This document shows, piece after piece, positions 15,684 through 26,055 of a DNA stretch of 64,000 bases. A program made the translations under genes and the position numbers. Below the pieces are notes generated by a model. That model made no database searches. It had not been told where the DNA came from and saw nothing but the letters and a program-made list of their open reading frames with translations. The stretch covers positions 1-64,000 of the forward strand of contig NZ_JACHOP010000029.1 in NCBI RefSeq assembly GCF_014199935.1, given 5' to 3'. Source of the DNA: Methylorubrum rhodinum (GTDB lineage Bacteria > Pseudomonadota > Alphaproteobacteria > Rhizobiales > Beijerinckiaceae). The first letter of the stretch is position 1. Every line of letters starts with the position of its first letter.

Positions 15684-16517
15684 GTGACGGACGCCGCGCC
15701 CCGACCGACCGGACCCAAGATGTTCTTCCCGCTGTCGAAGCTGATCTTCTTCGTCATCACGCCGTCGAATTTCCTGATCCTGCTCGGGTTGCTCGGCTGC
15801 CTGCTGCTGTTCACGGAGGTGGGCCGAAACCTGGGGCGGGCAATGGCGCTCGCGGGCTTCCTCGGCCTGCTGGTGGCGGGCCTCGGGCCGCTCTCGGCCT
15901 GGGTGCTGATGCCGCTGGAGAACCGGTTTCCGCCCTTCGCCGACGACGGCGCGCCGGTCGCCGGCATCGTCGTGCTCGGCGGCGCGGTCGAGGCCGACAC
16001 ATCGATCTCCCGCGACCAGATCACCGTGAACGATGCGGGCGAGCGGGAGATCGCGCTCGCGGACCTCGCCCGGCGCTATCCGCAGGCCCGGCTCGTCTTC
16101 TCCGGCGGCAGCGGCACGATGCGCGAGCACGCGATCTCGGAGGCCGAGATCGTCAGCCGCTTCGCCGACAGCCTCGGCGTGCCGCGCAACCGGCTGATCC
16201 TCGAACAGCAATCCCGCAACACCCGCGAGAACGCGGTGTTCTCCGCCCGCATGACGCAGCCGAAGCCCGGCGAACGCTGGCTGCTCGTCACCTCCGCCTG
16301 GCACATGCCCCGCGCCATGGGCTGCTTCCGCGAGGCGGGGTTTTCGGTGACGGCCTATCCGGTCGATTACCGCACCAGCGGCCCGCGCGACGCCTATCGC
16401 CTCACCACCTTCGCCTCCGATGGGCTCTCCGAATTCGACATCGGCGTGAAGGAATGGATCGGGCTGATCGCCTACAAGCTCGCGGGCTATACCAAGGCGT
16501 GGATGCCGGCGCCGTAA
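15684..16517 (+). CDS. YdcF/ElyC-like DUF218 membrane protein
   Basis: 277 residues from a GTG. Two N-terminal membrane helices (LIFFVITPSNFLILLGLLG and about 50-72) precede a DUF218 domain with GIVVLGGAVE (94-103), ARLVFSGGSG, NRLILEQQSRNTRENAVF and LLVTSAWHMPRAMGCF, all conserved in YdcF/SanA/ElyC proteins. These are linked to cell-envelope integrity and lipid-carrier metabolism, but the reaction is not established. It follows the GST gene by 22 bp in the same operon direction. Confidence 0.85.
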   Translation: MTDAAPRPTGPKMFFPLSKLIFFVITPSNFLILLGLLGCLLLFTEVGRNLGRAMALAGFLGLLVAGLGPLSAWVLMPLENRFPPFADDGAPVAGIVVLGGAVEADTSISRDQITVNDAGEREIALADLARRYPQARLVFSGGSGTMREHAISEAEIVSRFADSLGVPRNRLILEQQSRNTRENAVFSARMTQPKPGERWLLVTSAWHMPRAMGCFREAGFSVTAYPVDYRTSGPRDAYRLTTFASDGLSEFDIGVKEWIGLIAYKLAGYTKAWMPAP

Positions 16518-16521
16518 GTCT

Positions 16522-16785
16522 TCACGCGCGCGGCGTGCCCAGGCGGTAGATCCCGCGAAAGTCGTCCGGGTCGGCCACCGGCTTGCCCTTGCGGACGATT
16601 TGCACCCGTCCCTGCTTCGTCAGCCGCACGGCCACGCGCCGCACCGGCTGCATCAACGGCCCCCAACCGTCGGGATGGGGCCCGCCCAATGCGCGGGCGA
16701 CCTCGGAGGGGCAGCAGGTCTTGTCCGCGCCTCGCTCCGCGACGAGGCGCAGCATCGTCTCCTCGATCTCGGCGTCACTGGCCAT
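16522..16785 (-). CDS. DUF3253 domain protein
   Basis: 87 residues. IEETMLRLVAERGADKTCCPSEVARAL followed by PLMQPVRRVAVRLTKQGRVQIVRKGKPV and FRGIYRLG is the DUF3253 pattern, a small winged-helix-like fold of unknown function. I choose the ATG at 16785 rather than 16791 because AGGAGG lies at a proper six-base distance only from the second ATG. It overlaps the end of the DUF599 gene by 11 bp, so the pair is co-translated. Confidence 0.8.
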   Translation of the reverse strand: MASDAEIEETMLRLVAERGADKTCCPSEVARALGGPHPDGWGPLMQPVRRVAVRLTKQGRVQIVRKGKPVADPDDFRGIYRLGTPRA

Positions 16786-17488
16786 GGTCATCCTCCTCGG
16801 CGAGCAGCGCCGCGCGGATCGGCGAGGCGAACTGGCGCCGCCACATCACCCACACCACGCTTCCCGTGGCCAGCATCATCACCGGCGCGCTCACGAACCA
16901 GCCGAGATAGGCCAGCGCGAACAGGAAGGCGCGCTGTCCCTTGGCGAAATGCGAGCCCGCCGCGACGTTCATGGCGCCGGCCCGCTCGGCGGCGCGGCGC
17001 ATCACGTCCTCGGAGGCGCCCGAGCCCTTCGGCGGCACCGCGCCGATCAGGATGGCGCCGTAGTTGAACAGCCGGTAGGCCCAGGCGAACTTGAAGAAGG
17101 CGTAGACGAACACGACCGCGAGCCCCGCGACCTTGATCTCCCAGGTCGCCCGCGTCGTCGTCGCGCCGAACGGCAGCGCCGAGAACAGGTTGAGCACGTC
17201 GTCGCCCGAGCGCGACAGGGTCAGCACCGAGCCGAGCGCGATCAGCGAGGTCGACGCGAAGAAGGCGGTGCCGTTCTGCAGCGAGGCGTTGATGGTGGTA
17301 TCGACCACGCGGTTGTCGCGGGCGATCATCTGGGCCGCCCAGTTGCGCCGCTGGCGGTTCATGATCTGGCTGAGGCTCAAGCGGTCGCCCCGGCGGCGCT
17401 GCACCGCGAGGCTGTAGCCGACCCAGGCCGCGACGAAGAACAGGAGCGCGGCGAGGTCGAGGGGCGAGAAGGCGCGGATGTCCCACAT
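16775..17488 (-). CDS. DUF599 integral membrane protein
   Basis: 237 residues with four hydrophobic helices (about 10-27, 75-92, 115-135, 195-220). NRQRRNWAAQMIARDNRVVDTTINASLQNGTAFFASTSLIALG is the conserved core of DUF599 (YndA-type) proteins, and the GSHFAKGQRAF segment is also family-typical. Function is unknown. The start MWDIRAFSPLDL immediately precedes the first helix. It is followed by the overlapping DUF3253 gene. Confidence 0.8.
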   Translation of the reverse strand: MWDIRAFSPLDLAALLFFVAAWVGYSLAVQRRRGDRLSLSQIMNRQRRNWAAQMIARDNRVVDTTINASLQNGTAFFASTSLIALGSVLTLSRSGDDVLNLFSALPFGATTTRATWEIKVAGLAVVFVYAFFKFAWAYRLFNYGAILIGAVPPKGSGASEDVMRRAAERAGAMNVAAGSHFAKGQRAFLFALAYLGWFVSAPVMMLATGSVVWVMWRRQFASPIRAALLAEEDDHGQ

Positions 17489-17569
17489 CGTCAGCGCGTC
17501 ACCCTGTCCGTTCGGTTCGAAGCCATGCCCGCGCCGCTACAGGCCGCGGGCCCGAGCGGCAAGCCCCGA

Positions 17570-17851
17570 TCAGGACAGGATCTCGAAACCCTCACCCGCG
17601 AACGGCTCGGCCTCTCCGACCGCGATGTCGTCCACGCGGGCCATGAAGGGGCCGCGGCGGCACTCGGCGAGCAGCGCCTCGACGGCTTCGTCAGAGCCGG
17701 AGAACAACGCCTCGACCGTGCGGTCGGGCCGATTGCGGACCCAGCCGGCGACCTTGTGATGGAGCGCGCGCTTCCGCGTCCAGGCCCGGTAGGACACGCC
17801 CTGCACGCGGCCCGAGATCACCGCGCGGATCGTCCTCGTCTGCGAATTCAA
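17570..17851 (-). CDS. acylphosphatase
   Basis: 93 residues, the usual size. RAVISGRVQGVSYRAWTRKRA holds the phosphate-binding loop with catalytic Arg22, and GWVRNRPDRTVEALFSG holds the conserved Asn40. The enzyme hydrolyses carboxyl-phosphate bonds of acyl phosphates in the cytosol. One small change from the consensus GRVQGVGYR is Ser20 in place of Gly. It appears monocistronic, between DUF599 and a gamma-glutamylcyclotransferase-like gene. Confidence 0.88.
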   Translation of the reverse strand: MNSQTRTIRAVISGRVQGVSYRAWTRKRALHHKVAGWVRNRPDRTVEALFSGSDEAVEALLAECRRGPFMARVDDIAVGEAEPFAGEGFEILS

Positions 17852-17882
17852 CCCGATCGACCTCCCGCCTGTCGCCCCTCGC

Positions 17883-18326
17883 CTACCACGCTCCGGAAGC
17901 CGGAGCGCGGCGCTGCCAGCCGCGGATTTCCTGAAGATAGGGGCCGGGCAGCTGCGCTGCCTGCCCGGCGGCGAGCACGGCTTCGAGATAGCCCGGCCGG
18001 GGAATGCCCGGCGGCGGGCTGCGGCCGAGATAGATCAGGGCGCGCTTGATGCCGGCCTCGGTGAGGACGGGCTGATGCGCCTTCACGTACAGCCCGCCGG
18101 CCACGCCCTCGTAGCGATCGAGCGCCGGAACGTCGGAGAGCGCCAGCTCCCACAACACGCCCCACACCGTGGCGCCCGACGCGCGGACCACGGAGGCCCA
18201 ACCCTCCCGCATGATGACGAAGCGGTGCCGCGGCAGCCGCCCGCGCCCGATCAGCCGCGAGGCCGGACAGCGCAGGGCCATGGCGGCGGCGTCCATGTTG
18301 GCGCCGTAAGCGAAGTAGAGCGGCAT
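17883..18326 (-). CDS. gamma-glutamylcyclotransferase-like (AIG2/GGCT fold) protein
   Basis: 147 residues. The N-terminus MPLYFAYGANMD is the YGSN-type substrate loop of the GGCT fold, followed by GRLPRHRFVI, GVLWELALSDVPALDRYEGV and YLEAVLAAGQ, all typical of gamma-glutamylcyclotransferase-like proteins. The Glu of DRYEGV is the candidate catalytic acid. These enzymes release 5-oxoproline from gamma-glutamyl compounds, but many bacterial members are uncharacterised. Confidence 0.8.
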   Translation of the reverse strand: MPLYFAYGANMDAAAMALRCPASRLIGRGRLPRHRFVIMREGWASVVRASGATVWGVLWELALSDVPALDRYEGVAGGLYVKAHQPVLTEAGIKRALIYLGRSPPPGIPRPGYLEAVLAAGQAAQLPGPYLQEIRGWQRRAPASGAW

Positions 18327-18356
18327 TTTTGTATGAGAGGGGTGCGAGTGGTGGGC

Positions 18357-18491
18357 CTACTCGCCGGGCGCGCGCTTTTCCCGCGCCTCGTCGCGCTTGA
18401 TCGCCCAATCGTTGGCGTAAACGGCCAGCCAGCCCATAACGACAAGCGTCGCCGGGAGCACGAAGGTGACGAAAATCTCCCCCGAACTCAT
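18357..18491 (-). CDS. 44-aa membrane micro-protein
   Basis: The ATG overlaps the stop of the upstream small gene as ATGA (18491-18488). The protein has one hydrophobic helix (IFVTFVLPATLVVMGWLAVY) and a charged tail, ANDWAIKRDEAREKRAPGE. The layout resembles the two micro-proteins after crtB (helix, then a basic segment with RD-E), although sequence similarity is weak. Function unknown; the coupling supports it being a real gene. Confidence 0.55.
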   Translation of the reverse strand: MSSGEIFVTFVLPATLVVMGWLAVYANDWAIKRDEAREKRAPGE

Positions 18492-18718
18492 GGCTTGAGC
18501 CTCCGTAACGCGTGTCGAGCACACCAATGTAGGCAGCCGCCGGCCATAAGCCAAATCACCGCGAAGGCGCCGGCCCTGAAACTCAGCGGTGGCGCACTGG
18601 CAACGCCGAAGCTCATGGCGCTGATCGGTGTCACCACGCCGATCACGATGCAGGCGACGGCCACGTTGTTGAGGCCCGTCGCCAGCAATTTCGTCTGCTC
18701 GTTGTGGACCTGGCTCAC
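18488..18718 (-). CDS. 76-aa two-helix membrane protein, unknown
   Basis: MSQVHNEQTKLLATGLNNV leads into two hydrophobic helices (about 19-40 and 50-66) and a basic tail HALRRLKP. I recognise no family. It is coupled to the 44-aa micro-protein by an ATGA overlap and lies 31 bp downstream of pccA on the same strand, so it may be on the pccA transcript. The pair may form a small membrane complex, which is inference only. Confidence 0.55.
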   Translation of the reverse strand: MSQVHNEQTKLLATGLNNVAVACIVIGVVTPISAMSFGVASAPPLSFRAGAFAVIWLMAGGCLHWCARHALRRLKP

Positions 18719-18749
18719 GGAGGCCGCGTTGCCGGGCCCTCGGGTCCGA

Positions 18750-20753
<2,004 letters not shown>

Positions 20754-20889
20754 CGCTGTCGCTTCTTCTTGGGAGACCGTTCCGGCTCACCCCTCCCGAA
20801 GGCGAGCGGAATTGATCCCGATAAAGCAGTTGCGCGATGAGCGGAAGCTGCGCCGTCGGGCTCGTGACGCCGAGGCGGCAGTGTATTCA

Positions 20890-21333
20890 TCATGCAGCGA
20901 GCGGCAGCGGGCCCTTGTCGGCCTCGGCGGGCTGGCGGGTCCAGCACTTGGCCTTGAGCGCGAAGGCGATCAGGGCCTCGTCGCTCACGGTCGCCTCGCG
21001 CACGATCTCCATGGCGATGCGGGCGCCGGTCCGGGTCGGGCCCCTGCGGCCGGCGAGCGAGGCGGAGAGCCACGCGGCGGTCTCGGGCGTGATGCGGCCG
21101 GTCGGGCGCTCGCCGTAGACGGCGAAGTCGACGACCGAGGCGGTGAGGAAGGCGGCAAAGCCCTCGTGCTGGTCAGGCATCGCCCGGTCGAGGGCGAGGA
21201 GCAGGTCGGCCTCGTCGCGGCCCATCAGGCCGTCGGCCAGGATCTCGCGGGCGAGTTCGGCGACGTCGGCGCCGGTGATCCGGCCCGCCTCGACGATCCG
21301 GTCGCAGAAGAGCTGAAGAGCAGTGTTGGTCAT
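20890..21333 (-). CDS. conserved hypothetical protein
   Basis: 147 residues, no signal peptide or membrane segment, mostly helical and rich in Ala, Asp and Glu. LQLFCDRIVEAGRITGADV, EILADGLMGRDEADLLLALDRAMP and YGERPTGRITPETAAWLSASL look like two repeated helical units ending in a GRIT motif (GRITGADV and GRITPETA). I do not recognise a named family. It lies 136 bp upstream of pccA on the same strand and might be co-transcribed, with no functional evidence. Confidence 0.6.
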   Translation of the reverse strand: MTNTALQLFCDRIVEAGRITGADVAELAREILADGLMGRDEADLLLALDRAMPDQHEGFAAFLTASVVDFAVYGERPTGRITPETAAWLSASLAGRRGPTRTGARIAMEIVREATVSDEALIAFALKAKCWTRQPAEADKGPLPLAA

Positions 21334-21505
21334 GATCCGATGCCTCCCCGGCCAGTTGTCGCCGGTGTTCGTCCCTGTGTGAGGAGAACTTACGGGAGGG
21401 CTTTCCCAGAAGAGGTTAATGGCAGAATCTGAACCCGTGTTCAGGTAAATGCCTGATCACGAATGAGCCTTTCGGGAGTCTTGCTGTATTGCGGTCAGAC
21501 TTCGT

Positions 21506-22168
21506 TCACCGAACCACGACCTTGGTCCCGACGGGCACGCGCTCGTAGAGGTCCATCACGTCGGCGTTGAGCATGCGGATGCAGCCGGAGGACACCGCCT
21601 GGCCGATCAGCTCGGGCTCGTTGGTGCCGTGGATGCGAAACAGCGTGTCCTTCTTGCCCTGCGCCAGGTAGAGCGCGCGGGCGCCGATCGGGCTCAAGGG
21701 TCCGCCCTCCAGCCGCGGCGGCAGGTCCGGCCGGCGGCCGATCATCTCCGGCGGCGGGTTCCAGTCCGGCCATTCGAGTTTGCGGTCGACCTCGGCCCGG
21801 CCGGTCCAGGACATGCCGGCCTTCCCGACCGAGACGGGATAGCGCAGCGCCTTGCCGCCGGGCTGGACGAGGTAGAGCCGCCGCTCACTCGCATCGACGA
21901 TCACGGTGCCGACCGGCTCCTTGGTGGCGAAGTCGACGGTCGTACGGGCAAGCGCCGGGTCGATCTTGGCCTGCGGCGCGAGCTTCATCCAGGCGGCATC
22001 CCGCTCCGGGCCGGGCGGGATCGCCGGGATCGCCGGCGTGGCGCCCGCCGCGGCCGGCAGGGCGGCGAGTTGCGTCGGCGGCGGGGGCGGCGTCTGCGCC
22101 GTCTGGCTGTTGCAGGCGGCCAGCGGCGCGAGGCCTGCCAGGAGGGCGATGCCGGACGAGAGGCGCAT
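21506..22168 (-). CDS. L,D-transpeptidase lipoprotein (ErfK/YbiS family)
   Basis: 220 residues with a lipoprotein signal (LLAGLAPLAAC, lipid on Cys19), a Pro/Ala linker and a YkuD domain from about residue 85. The catalytic motif is HGTNEPELIGQAVSSGCIRM, with His180 and nucleophile Cys196. Such enzymes form 3-3 peptidoglycan cross-links or attach proteins to peptidoglycan in the periplasm. Being a lipoprotein implies anchoring to a membrane leaflet. The gene stands alone, divergent from the HDAC-like gene. Confidence 0.88.
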   Translation of the reverse strand: MRLSSGIALLAGLAPLAACNSQTAQTPPPPPTQLAALPAAAGATPAIPAIPPGPERDAAWMKLAPQAKIDPALARTTVDFATKEPVGTVIVDASERRLYLVQPGGKALRYPVSVGKAGMSWTGRAEVDRKLEWPDWNPPPEMIGRRPDLPPRLEGGPLSPIGARALYLAQGKKDTLFRIHGTNEPELIGQAVSSGCIRMLNADVMDLYERVPVGTKVVVR

Positions 22169-22358
22169 GGGAAGAACCGCCGGACGGTCCCGCGGAAGAA
22201 ATCCGCGAGGAGGGTTAACGCGTTATGGCCGAGCTTAATCCCGATCCGCGGGTCCGCGTAGGGCGCTCGCGGGGGCGTGAACGCAATTGCCGGCCTTGTT
22301 GCCCGGCGGCTACAAGAGAGGCCGGGCAAACGCCGAGACGCGCCCCGGAGGACACGCC

Positions 22359-23288
22359 CTGAGCACCCTGTACGTCACCCATCCGAGCGCGCTCGAGCAC
22401 GCGACCCCGCCCGGCCATCCCGAGCGCCCCGCCCGCATGCAGGCGGTGGAGCGGGCGCTGGAGGACGAGCGCTTCTCCGCCCTGGTGCGGTCGCACGCGC
22501 CGAAATCCGACCCGTCGGTCGCCGAACTCGTCCATCCGGCCGCCTTCGTCGCGGAGCTGGTCGAGGCCTCGCCGAAGGAGGGCCTGCTCCAGATCGATTC
22601 CGACACGCTGATGTCGCCTGGCTCGCTCAACACCTGCCTGCACGCCATCGGCGGCTCGGTCCACGCGGTCGATGCGGTGATGAAGGGCGAGTGCGCCAAC
22701 GCCTTCGTGGCCATGCGCCCGCCGGGCCACCACGCCGAAATCTCCCGCGCCATGGGCTTCTGCCTGTTCAATCACGCCGCCATCGCGGTGCGTCACGCGC
22801 AGAAGAATCTCGGTGCGGCTCGGGTGGCGCTGGTCGATTGGGACGTCCACCACGGCAACGGCTCGCAGGACATCTTCTGGGCCGACAAGGACGTGATGTA
22901 CGCCTCGACCCACCAGATGCCGCTGTTCCCCGGCTCGGGCTCGCCGAGCGAGCGGGGCGACCACGACACCATCGTCAACGTGCCGCTGCGCGCCTTCGAC
23001 GACGGCGCGGTTTTTCGCGAGGCGTTCGAGAAACGCATCCTGCCCCGGCTCGACGCGTTCAAGCCGGACCTGATCGTGATCTCGGCGGGCTTCGACGCGC
23101 ACAAGCTCGACCCCCTGGCCAATGTCCAGCTCGACGAGGCGGATTTCGGCTGGGCGACGCGCCGCCTGATGGAACTCGCCGACCGCCATGCGGGCGGGCG
23201 CATCGTGTCGATCCTGGAGGGCGGCTACAGCCTCGACGGTCTCGCCCGATCGGTCGCCGCGCATATGGACGCGCTGATGGGGCGCTGA
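22359..23288 (+). CDS. histone deacetylase-family amidohydrolase, probable CTG start
   Basis: About 309 residues. RPPGHHAEISRAMGFCLFN, DWDVHHGNG and SAGFDAH are the zinc and proton-relay motifs of class II HDAC/acetylpolyamine amidohydrolase/AcuC proteins. The reaction is deacetylation of a small amide or a protein lysine; the substrate is unknown. No ATG, GTG or TTG lies at the domain start. CTG at 22359 (LSTLYVTHPSALEH) has a perfect GGAGG seven bases upstream, while the upstream TTG at 22287 has no good ribosome site. I therefore take CTG as the likely start. Confidence 0.85.
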   Translation: MSTLYVTHPSALEHATPPGHPERPARMQAVERALEDERFSALVRSHAPKSDPSVAELVHPAAFVAELVEASPKEGLLQIDSDTLMSPGSLNTCLHAIGGSVHAVDAVMKGECANAFVAMRPPGHHAEISRAMGFCLFNHAAIAVRHAQKNLGAARVALVDWDVHHGNGSQDIFWADKDVMYASTHQMPLFPGSGSPSERGDHDTIVNVPLRAFDDGAVFREAFEKRILPRLDAFKPDLIVISAGFDAHKLDPLANVQLDEADFGWATRRLMELADRHAGGRIVSILEGGYSLDGLARSVAAHMDALMGR

Positions 23289-23300
23289 TTCCTTTTGGAG

Positions 23301-23328
23301 GATGTCCGGCCCTCGTTCGCCGGACATC
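23301..23328. terminator. hairpin between convergent genes, probable bidirectional terminator
   Basis: Perfect 10-bp stem GATGTCCGGC (23301-23310)/GCCGGACATC (23319-23328) just after the HDAC-like gene stop, facing the end of the zinc-ribbon gene. The T-rich tract is weak (CGCCTTT), so termination strength is uncertain. Confidence 0.6.
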
Positions 23329-23340
23329 TCGCCTTTGCGG

Positions 23341-23571
23341 CTAACGGCCGGCGAGGATCAGCGTGATCAACACCGCCGCCACGCTGAGGAACATGACGCT
23401 GCCGAGCACGAGCCCGGCCAGCGCGTTGGCGGAGATGTAGGTTCCGGCGACCCGGCCGAGGACCGAGACGGCGCCGTGCCGCTCACGCGCCCCCGGATGA
23501 CCGCAGGACGGACAGGCGATCGCCTTTTCGGAAACGCGGTGGTTGCAGGCAGGACAGGGGACAAGGACCAT
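23341..23571 (-). CDS. zinc-ribbon membrane protein
   Basis: 76 residues. CPAC (Cys6, Cys9) and CPSC (Cys20, Cys23) make a rubredoxin-like zinc ribbon, followed by a linker and one or two hydrophobic helices (ANALAGLVLGSVMFLSVAAVLITLIL). The ATG at 23571 begins directly at the ribbon. The family of zinc-ribbon small membrane proteins has no settled function. Confidence 0.7.
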   Translation of the reverse strand: MVLVPCPACNHRVSEKAIACPSCGHPGARERHGAVSVLGRVAGTYISANALAGLVLGSVMFLSVAAVLITLILAGR

Positions 23572-23663
23572 GCGGTGCTCCCTTCCATCGGGGCGGCGAT
23601 GGCGCCGCCTCATGGGACCTGGGAACGGCTTCGCTTGTCCGCAAGGGGACACGCTTCGAGCGC

Positions 23664-23767
23664 GGGTCCCCTCCCCCTTGCGGGGAGGGGTTCGGGGTGG
23701 GGGTGGTCCAGGATGAGGCGCCGCGGTGCCTTCTGCACCACCCCCACCTCCTCTCCGCAAGGGGAGG
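23664..23767. repeat. GC-rich palindromic repeat, family B
   Basis: GGGTCCCCTCCCCCTTGCGG at the left pairs with CTCTCCGCAAGGGGAGG at the right; an inner segment GGGGTGGGGGTGGT/ACCACCCCCACC also pairs. Matches the copy at 11926-12040 in order and content. Lies between the zinc-ribbon gene and the end of ribB. Confidence 0.75.
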
Positions 23768-23795
23768 GCGAAGCGCCTGTGGCAACCGAAGCGCC

Positions 23796-24872
23796 CTACC
23801 CCTCCAGCGGTTCCTCGCCCACCAGCTCGATCCCGAACCCCGACAACCCGACATAGGATCGCGACGAGGACGACAGGTTGCGGATCGAGACGACGCCGAG
23901 ATCGCGCAGGATCTGGGCGCCGAGGCCCACCTCGCGCCACTGGCGCACCCGCTGCGCCTCCGCACCCTCCTCGGCGTAGCGGTTGAGCGGCACGCCCGCG
24001 GTGCCGTCGCGGAGATAGACGAGGACGCCCCTCCCCTCGGCAGCGAAGCGGCGCATCACGCTCTCGATCTGGCGCCCGCCCTCGATCACGTCGGCGACCA
24101 CGTTGGAGCGGTGCAGGCGCACCAGCATGGTGCGGCCGTCGCCGATGTTGCCGTGGACGAAGGCGAATTGCTGGATCGGCTCGAACGGCGTGACGTAGGC
24201 GTAACCGGTCATCGGCCCGAACTCGGTCTTGACCGGGAAGGTGCCGACCCGCTCAACCAGCCGGTCGCGGGCTTGCCGGTAGGCGATCAGGTCGGCGACC
24301 GAGACCCGCTTGAGGCCGTGGCTCTCCGAGAAGGCGTCGATCTGCGGCCCCTTCATCACGGTGCCGTCGTCGTTGGCGAGTTCGCAGATCACGCCCACGG
24401 GGGGCAGGTTGGCGAGCTTGCACAGATCGACCGCGGCCTCCGTATGGCCGGAGCGCATCAGCACGCCGCCGTCGCGGGCGATCAGCGGGAAGACGTGGCC
24501 GGGCCGGACGAAGTCGTTCGCGCCCATGTTGCCGTTGGCGAGCGCACGCACCGTGTTGCAACGCTGCTCCGCCGAGATGCCGGTGGTGAGCCCGTGGCGC
24601 ACGTCGACCGTCACGGTGAAGGCGGTGCCGAGCGGCGCGTCGTTCGAGGCCACCATCGGGTCGAGATGAAGCCGGCGCGCCTCGGCGCGCGTGATCGGCG
24701 CGCAGACGATGCCGCAGGTGTTGCGGATGATGAACGCCATCTTCTCCGGCGTGCAGAGCGAGGCGGCGACGACGAGGTCGCCCTCGTTCTCGCGATCGTC
24801 GTCGTCGGTGACGACCACGATCTCGCCGCGGGCGAAGGCCTCGATGGCCTCGGTGACGCTGCAATGGGGCAC
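23796..24872 (-). CDS. ribB: 3,4-dihydroxy-2-butanone 4-phosphate synthase with degenerate RibA-like domain
   Basis: 358 residues from a GTG (VPHCSVTEAIEAFARGE). The N-terminal RibB domain (about 1-205) has VVTDDDDRENEGDLVVA and RPGHVFPL...RSGHTEAAVDL, the metal and substrate motifs for converting ribulose 5-phosphate to the riboflavin precursor. The C-terminal 150 residues resemble GTP cyclohydrolase II (ribA), but the zinc-binding Cys cluster CxxGDxxxSxRCDCG is absent; LVRLHRSNVVADV stands there instead. So RibB activity is expected and RibA activity is not. The start is uncertain, as no ATG fits near the domain. It follows aroC by 29 bp. Confidence 0.85.
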   Translation of the reverse strand: MPHCSVTEAIEAFARGEIVVVTDDDDRENEGDLVVAASLCTPEKMAFIIRNTCGIVCAPITRAEARRLHLDPMVASNDAPLGTAFTVTVDVRHGLTTGISAEQRCNTVRALANGNMGANDFVRPGHVFPLIARDGGVLMRSGHTEAAVDLCKLANLPPVGVICELANDDGTVMKGPQIDAFSESHGLKRVSVADLIAYRQARDRLVERVGTFPVKTEFGPMTGYAYVTPFEPIQQFAFVHGNIGDGRTMLVRLHRSNVVADVIEGGRQIESVMRRFAAEGRGVLVYLRDGTAGVPLNRYAEEGAEAQRVRQWREVGLGAQILRDLGVVSIRNLSSSSRSYVGLSGFGIELVGEEPLEG

Positions 24873-24901
24873 TGGCTTCGTCTCGTTCGTGTCCGGGCGG
24901 G

Positions 24902-26002
24902 TCAGGCGCGTTCGCCGACCTGCCCACGATGGCGCAGATAATGGTCCGCCAGCACGCACGCCATCATCGCCTCGGCGACGGGCACGGCGCGGATGCCGAC
25001 GCAGGGGTCGTGGCGGCCCTTGGTGATCAGGTCGATGTCCTGGCCGTCGCGGTTCACGCTCCGCCGCGGCGTCAGGATCGAGGACGTGGGCTTCACGGCA
25101 AACCGCACCACCACCGGCTCGCCGGACGAGATGCCGCCCAAAATCCCGCCGGCATGGTTGGCGAGGAAGCGCGGGCGCCCGTCGTTGCCGCTGCGCATCT
25201 CGTCGGCATTGTCCTCGCCGCGCAAGGCCGCGGAGGCGAAACCGTCGCCGATCTCGACGCCCTTGACCGCGTTGATCGACATCATCGCCGCGGCCAGATC
25301 CGCATCGAGCTTGCCGTAGATCGGCGCGCCGAGGCCGGGCGGCACGCCGTCCGCCACGACCTCGATCACGGCGCCCACCGACGAGCCGTCCTTGCGGATG
25401 CCGTCGAGGTAGGTCTCGTAGAGGCTCGCGGCCTGCGGATCGGGACAGAAGAACGGGTTGCGATTGACCTCGTCCCAGTCCCAGCGGGAGCGGTCGATGG
25501 CGTGCGGGCCCATCTGCACCAGCGCCGCGCGGATCGTCATGCCGGGGATCACCTTGCGGGCGATGGCACCCGCCGCGACACGCGCGGCCGTCTCCCGTGC
25601 CGACGAGCGCCCGCCGCCGCGATAATCGCGAAAACCGTACTTGGCGTCGTAGGTGTAGTCGGCGTGGCCGGGCCGGTAGCTGTCGCGAATCTCTGAGTAA
25701 TCCTTCGAGCGCTGGTCGGTGTTTTCGATCATCAGCGCGATCGGCGTGCCGGTGGTGAGCTGGCGCCCGCCGGTGCGGTCGTCGGCAAAGACGCCCGAGA
25801 GAATCTTGACCTGATCCGGCTCGCGCCGCTGGGTGGTGAAACGCGACTGGCCGGGCTTGCGCCGGTCGAGTTCGGCCTGGATGTCGTCCGCCTCCAGCGG
25901 CAATCCGGGCGGGCAGCCGTCCACCACGCAGCCGAGGGCGACGCCGTGGCTCTCGCCGAAGGTGGTGACGCGGAACAGGTGGCCGAAGCTGTTGTGGGAC
26001 AT
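24902..26002 (-). CDS. aroC: chorismate synthase
   Basis: 366 residues. [20 protein letters not shown] is the conserved N-terminus; [42 protein letters not shown] and [18 protein letters not shown] are family signatures for FMN and substrate binding. The enzyme makes chorismate from EPSP, the last shared step to aromatic amino acids. It needs reduced FMN, so its location next to ribB is a plausible metabolic pairing. The ATG start directly matches the family N-terminus. Confidence 0.95.
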   Translation of the reverse strand: MSHNSFGHLFRVTTFGESHGVALGCVVDGCPPGLPLEADDIQAELDRRKPGQSRFTTQRREPDQVKILSGVFADDRTGGRQLTTGTPIALMIENTDQRSKDYSEIRDSYRPGHADYTYDAKYGFRDYRGGGRSSARETAARVAAGAIARKVIPGMTIRAALVQMGPHAIDRSRWDWDEVNRNPFFCPDPQAASLYETYLDGIRKDGSSVGAVIEVVADGVPPGLGAPIYGKLDADLAAAMMSINAVKGVEIGDGFASAALRGEDNADEMRSGNDGRPRFLANHAGGILGGISSGEPVVVRFAVKPTSSILTPRRSVNRDGQDIDLITKGRHDPCVGIRAVPVAEAMMACVLADHYLRHRGQVGERA

Positions 26003-26055
26003 GGCGCTGCGTGCCTTAGCGCGGGATGCCGCGGAGGGCCAGTCGGGGCCGATCC

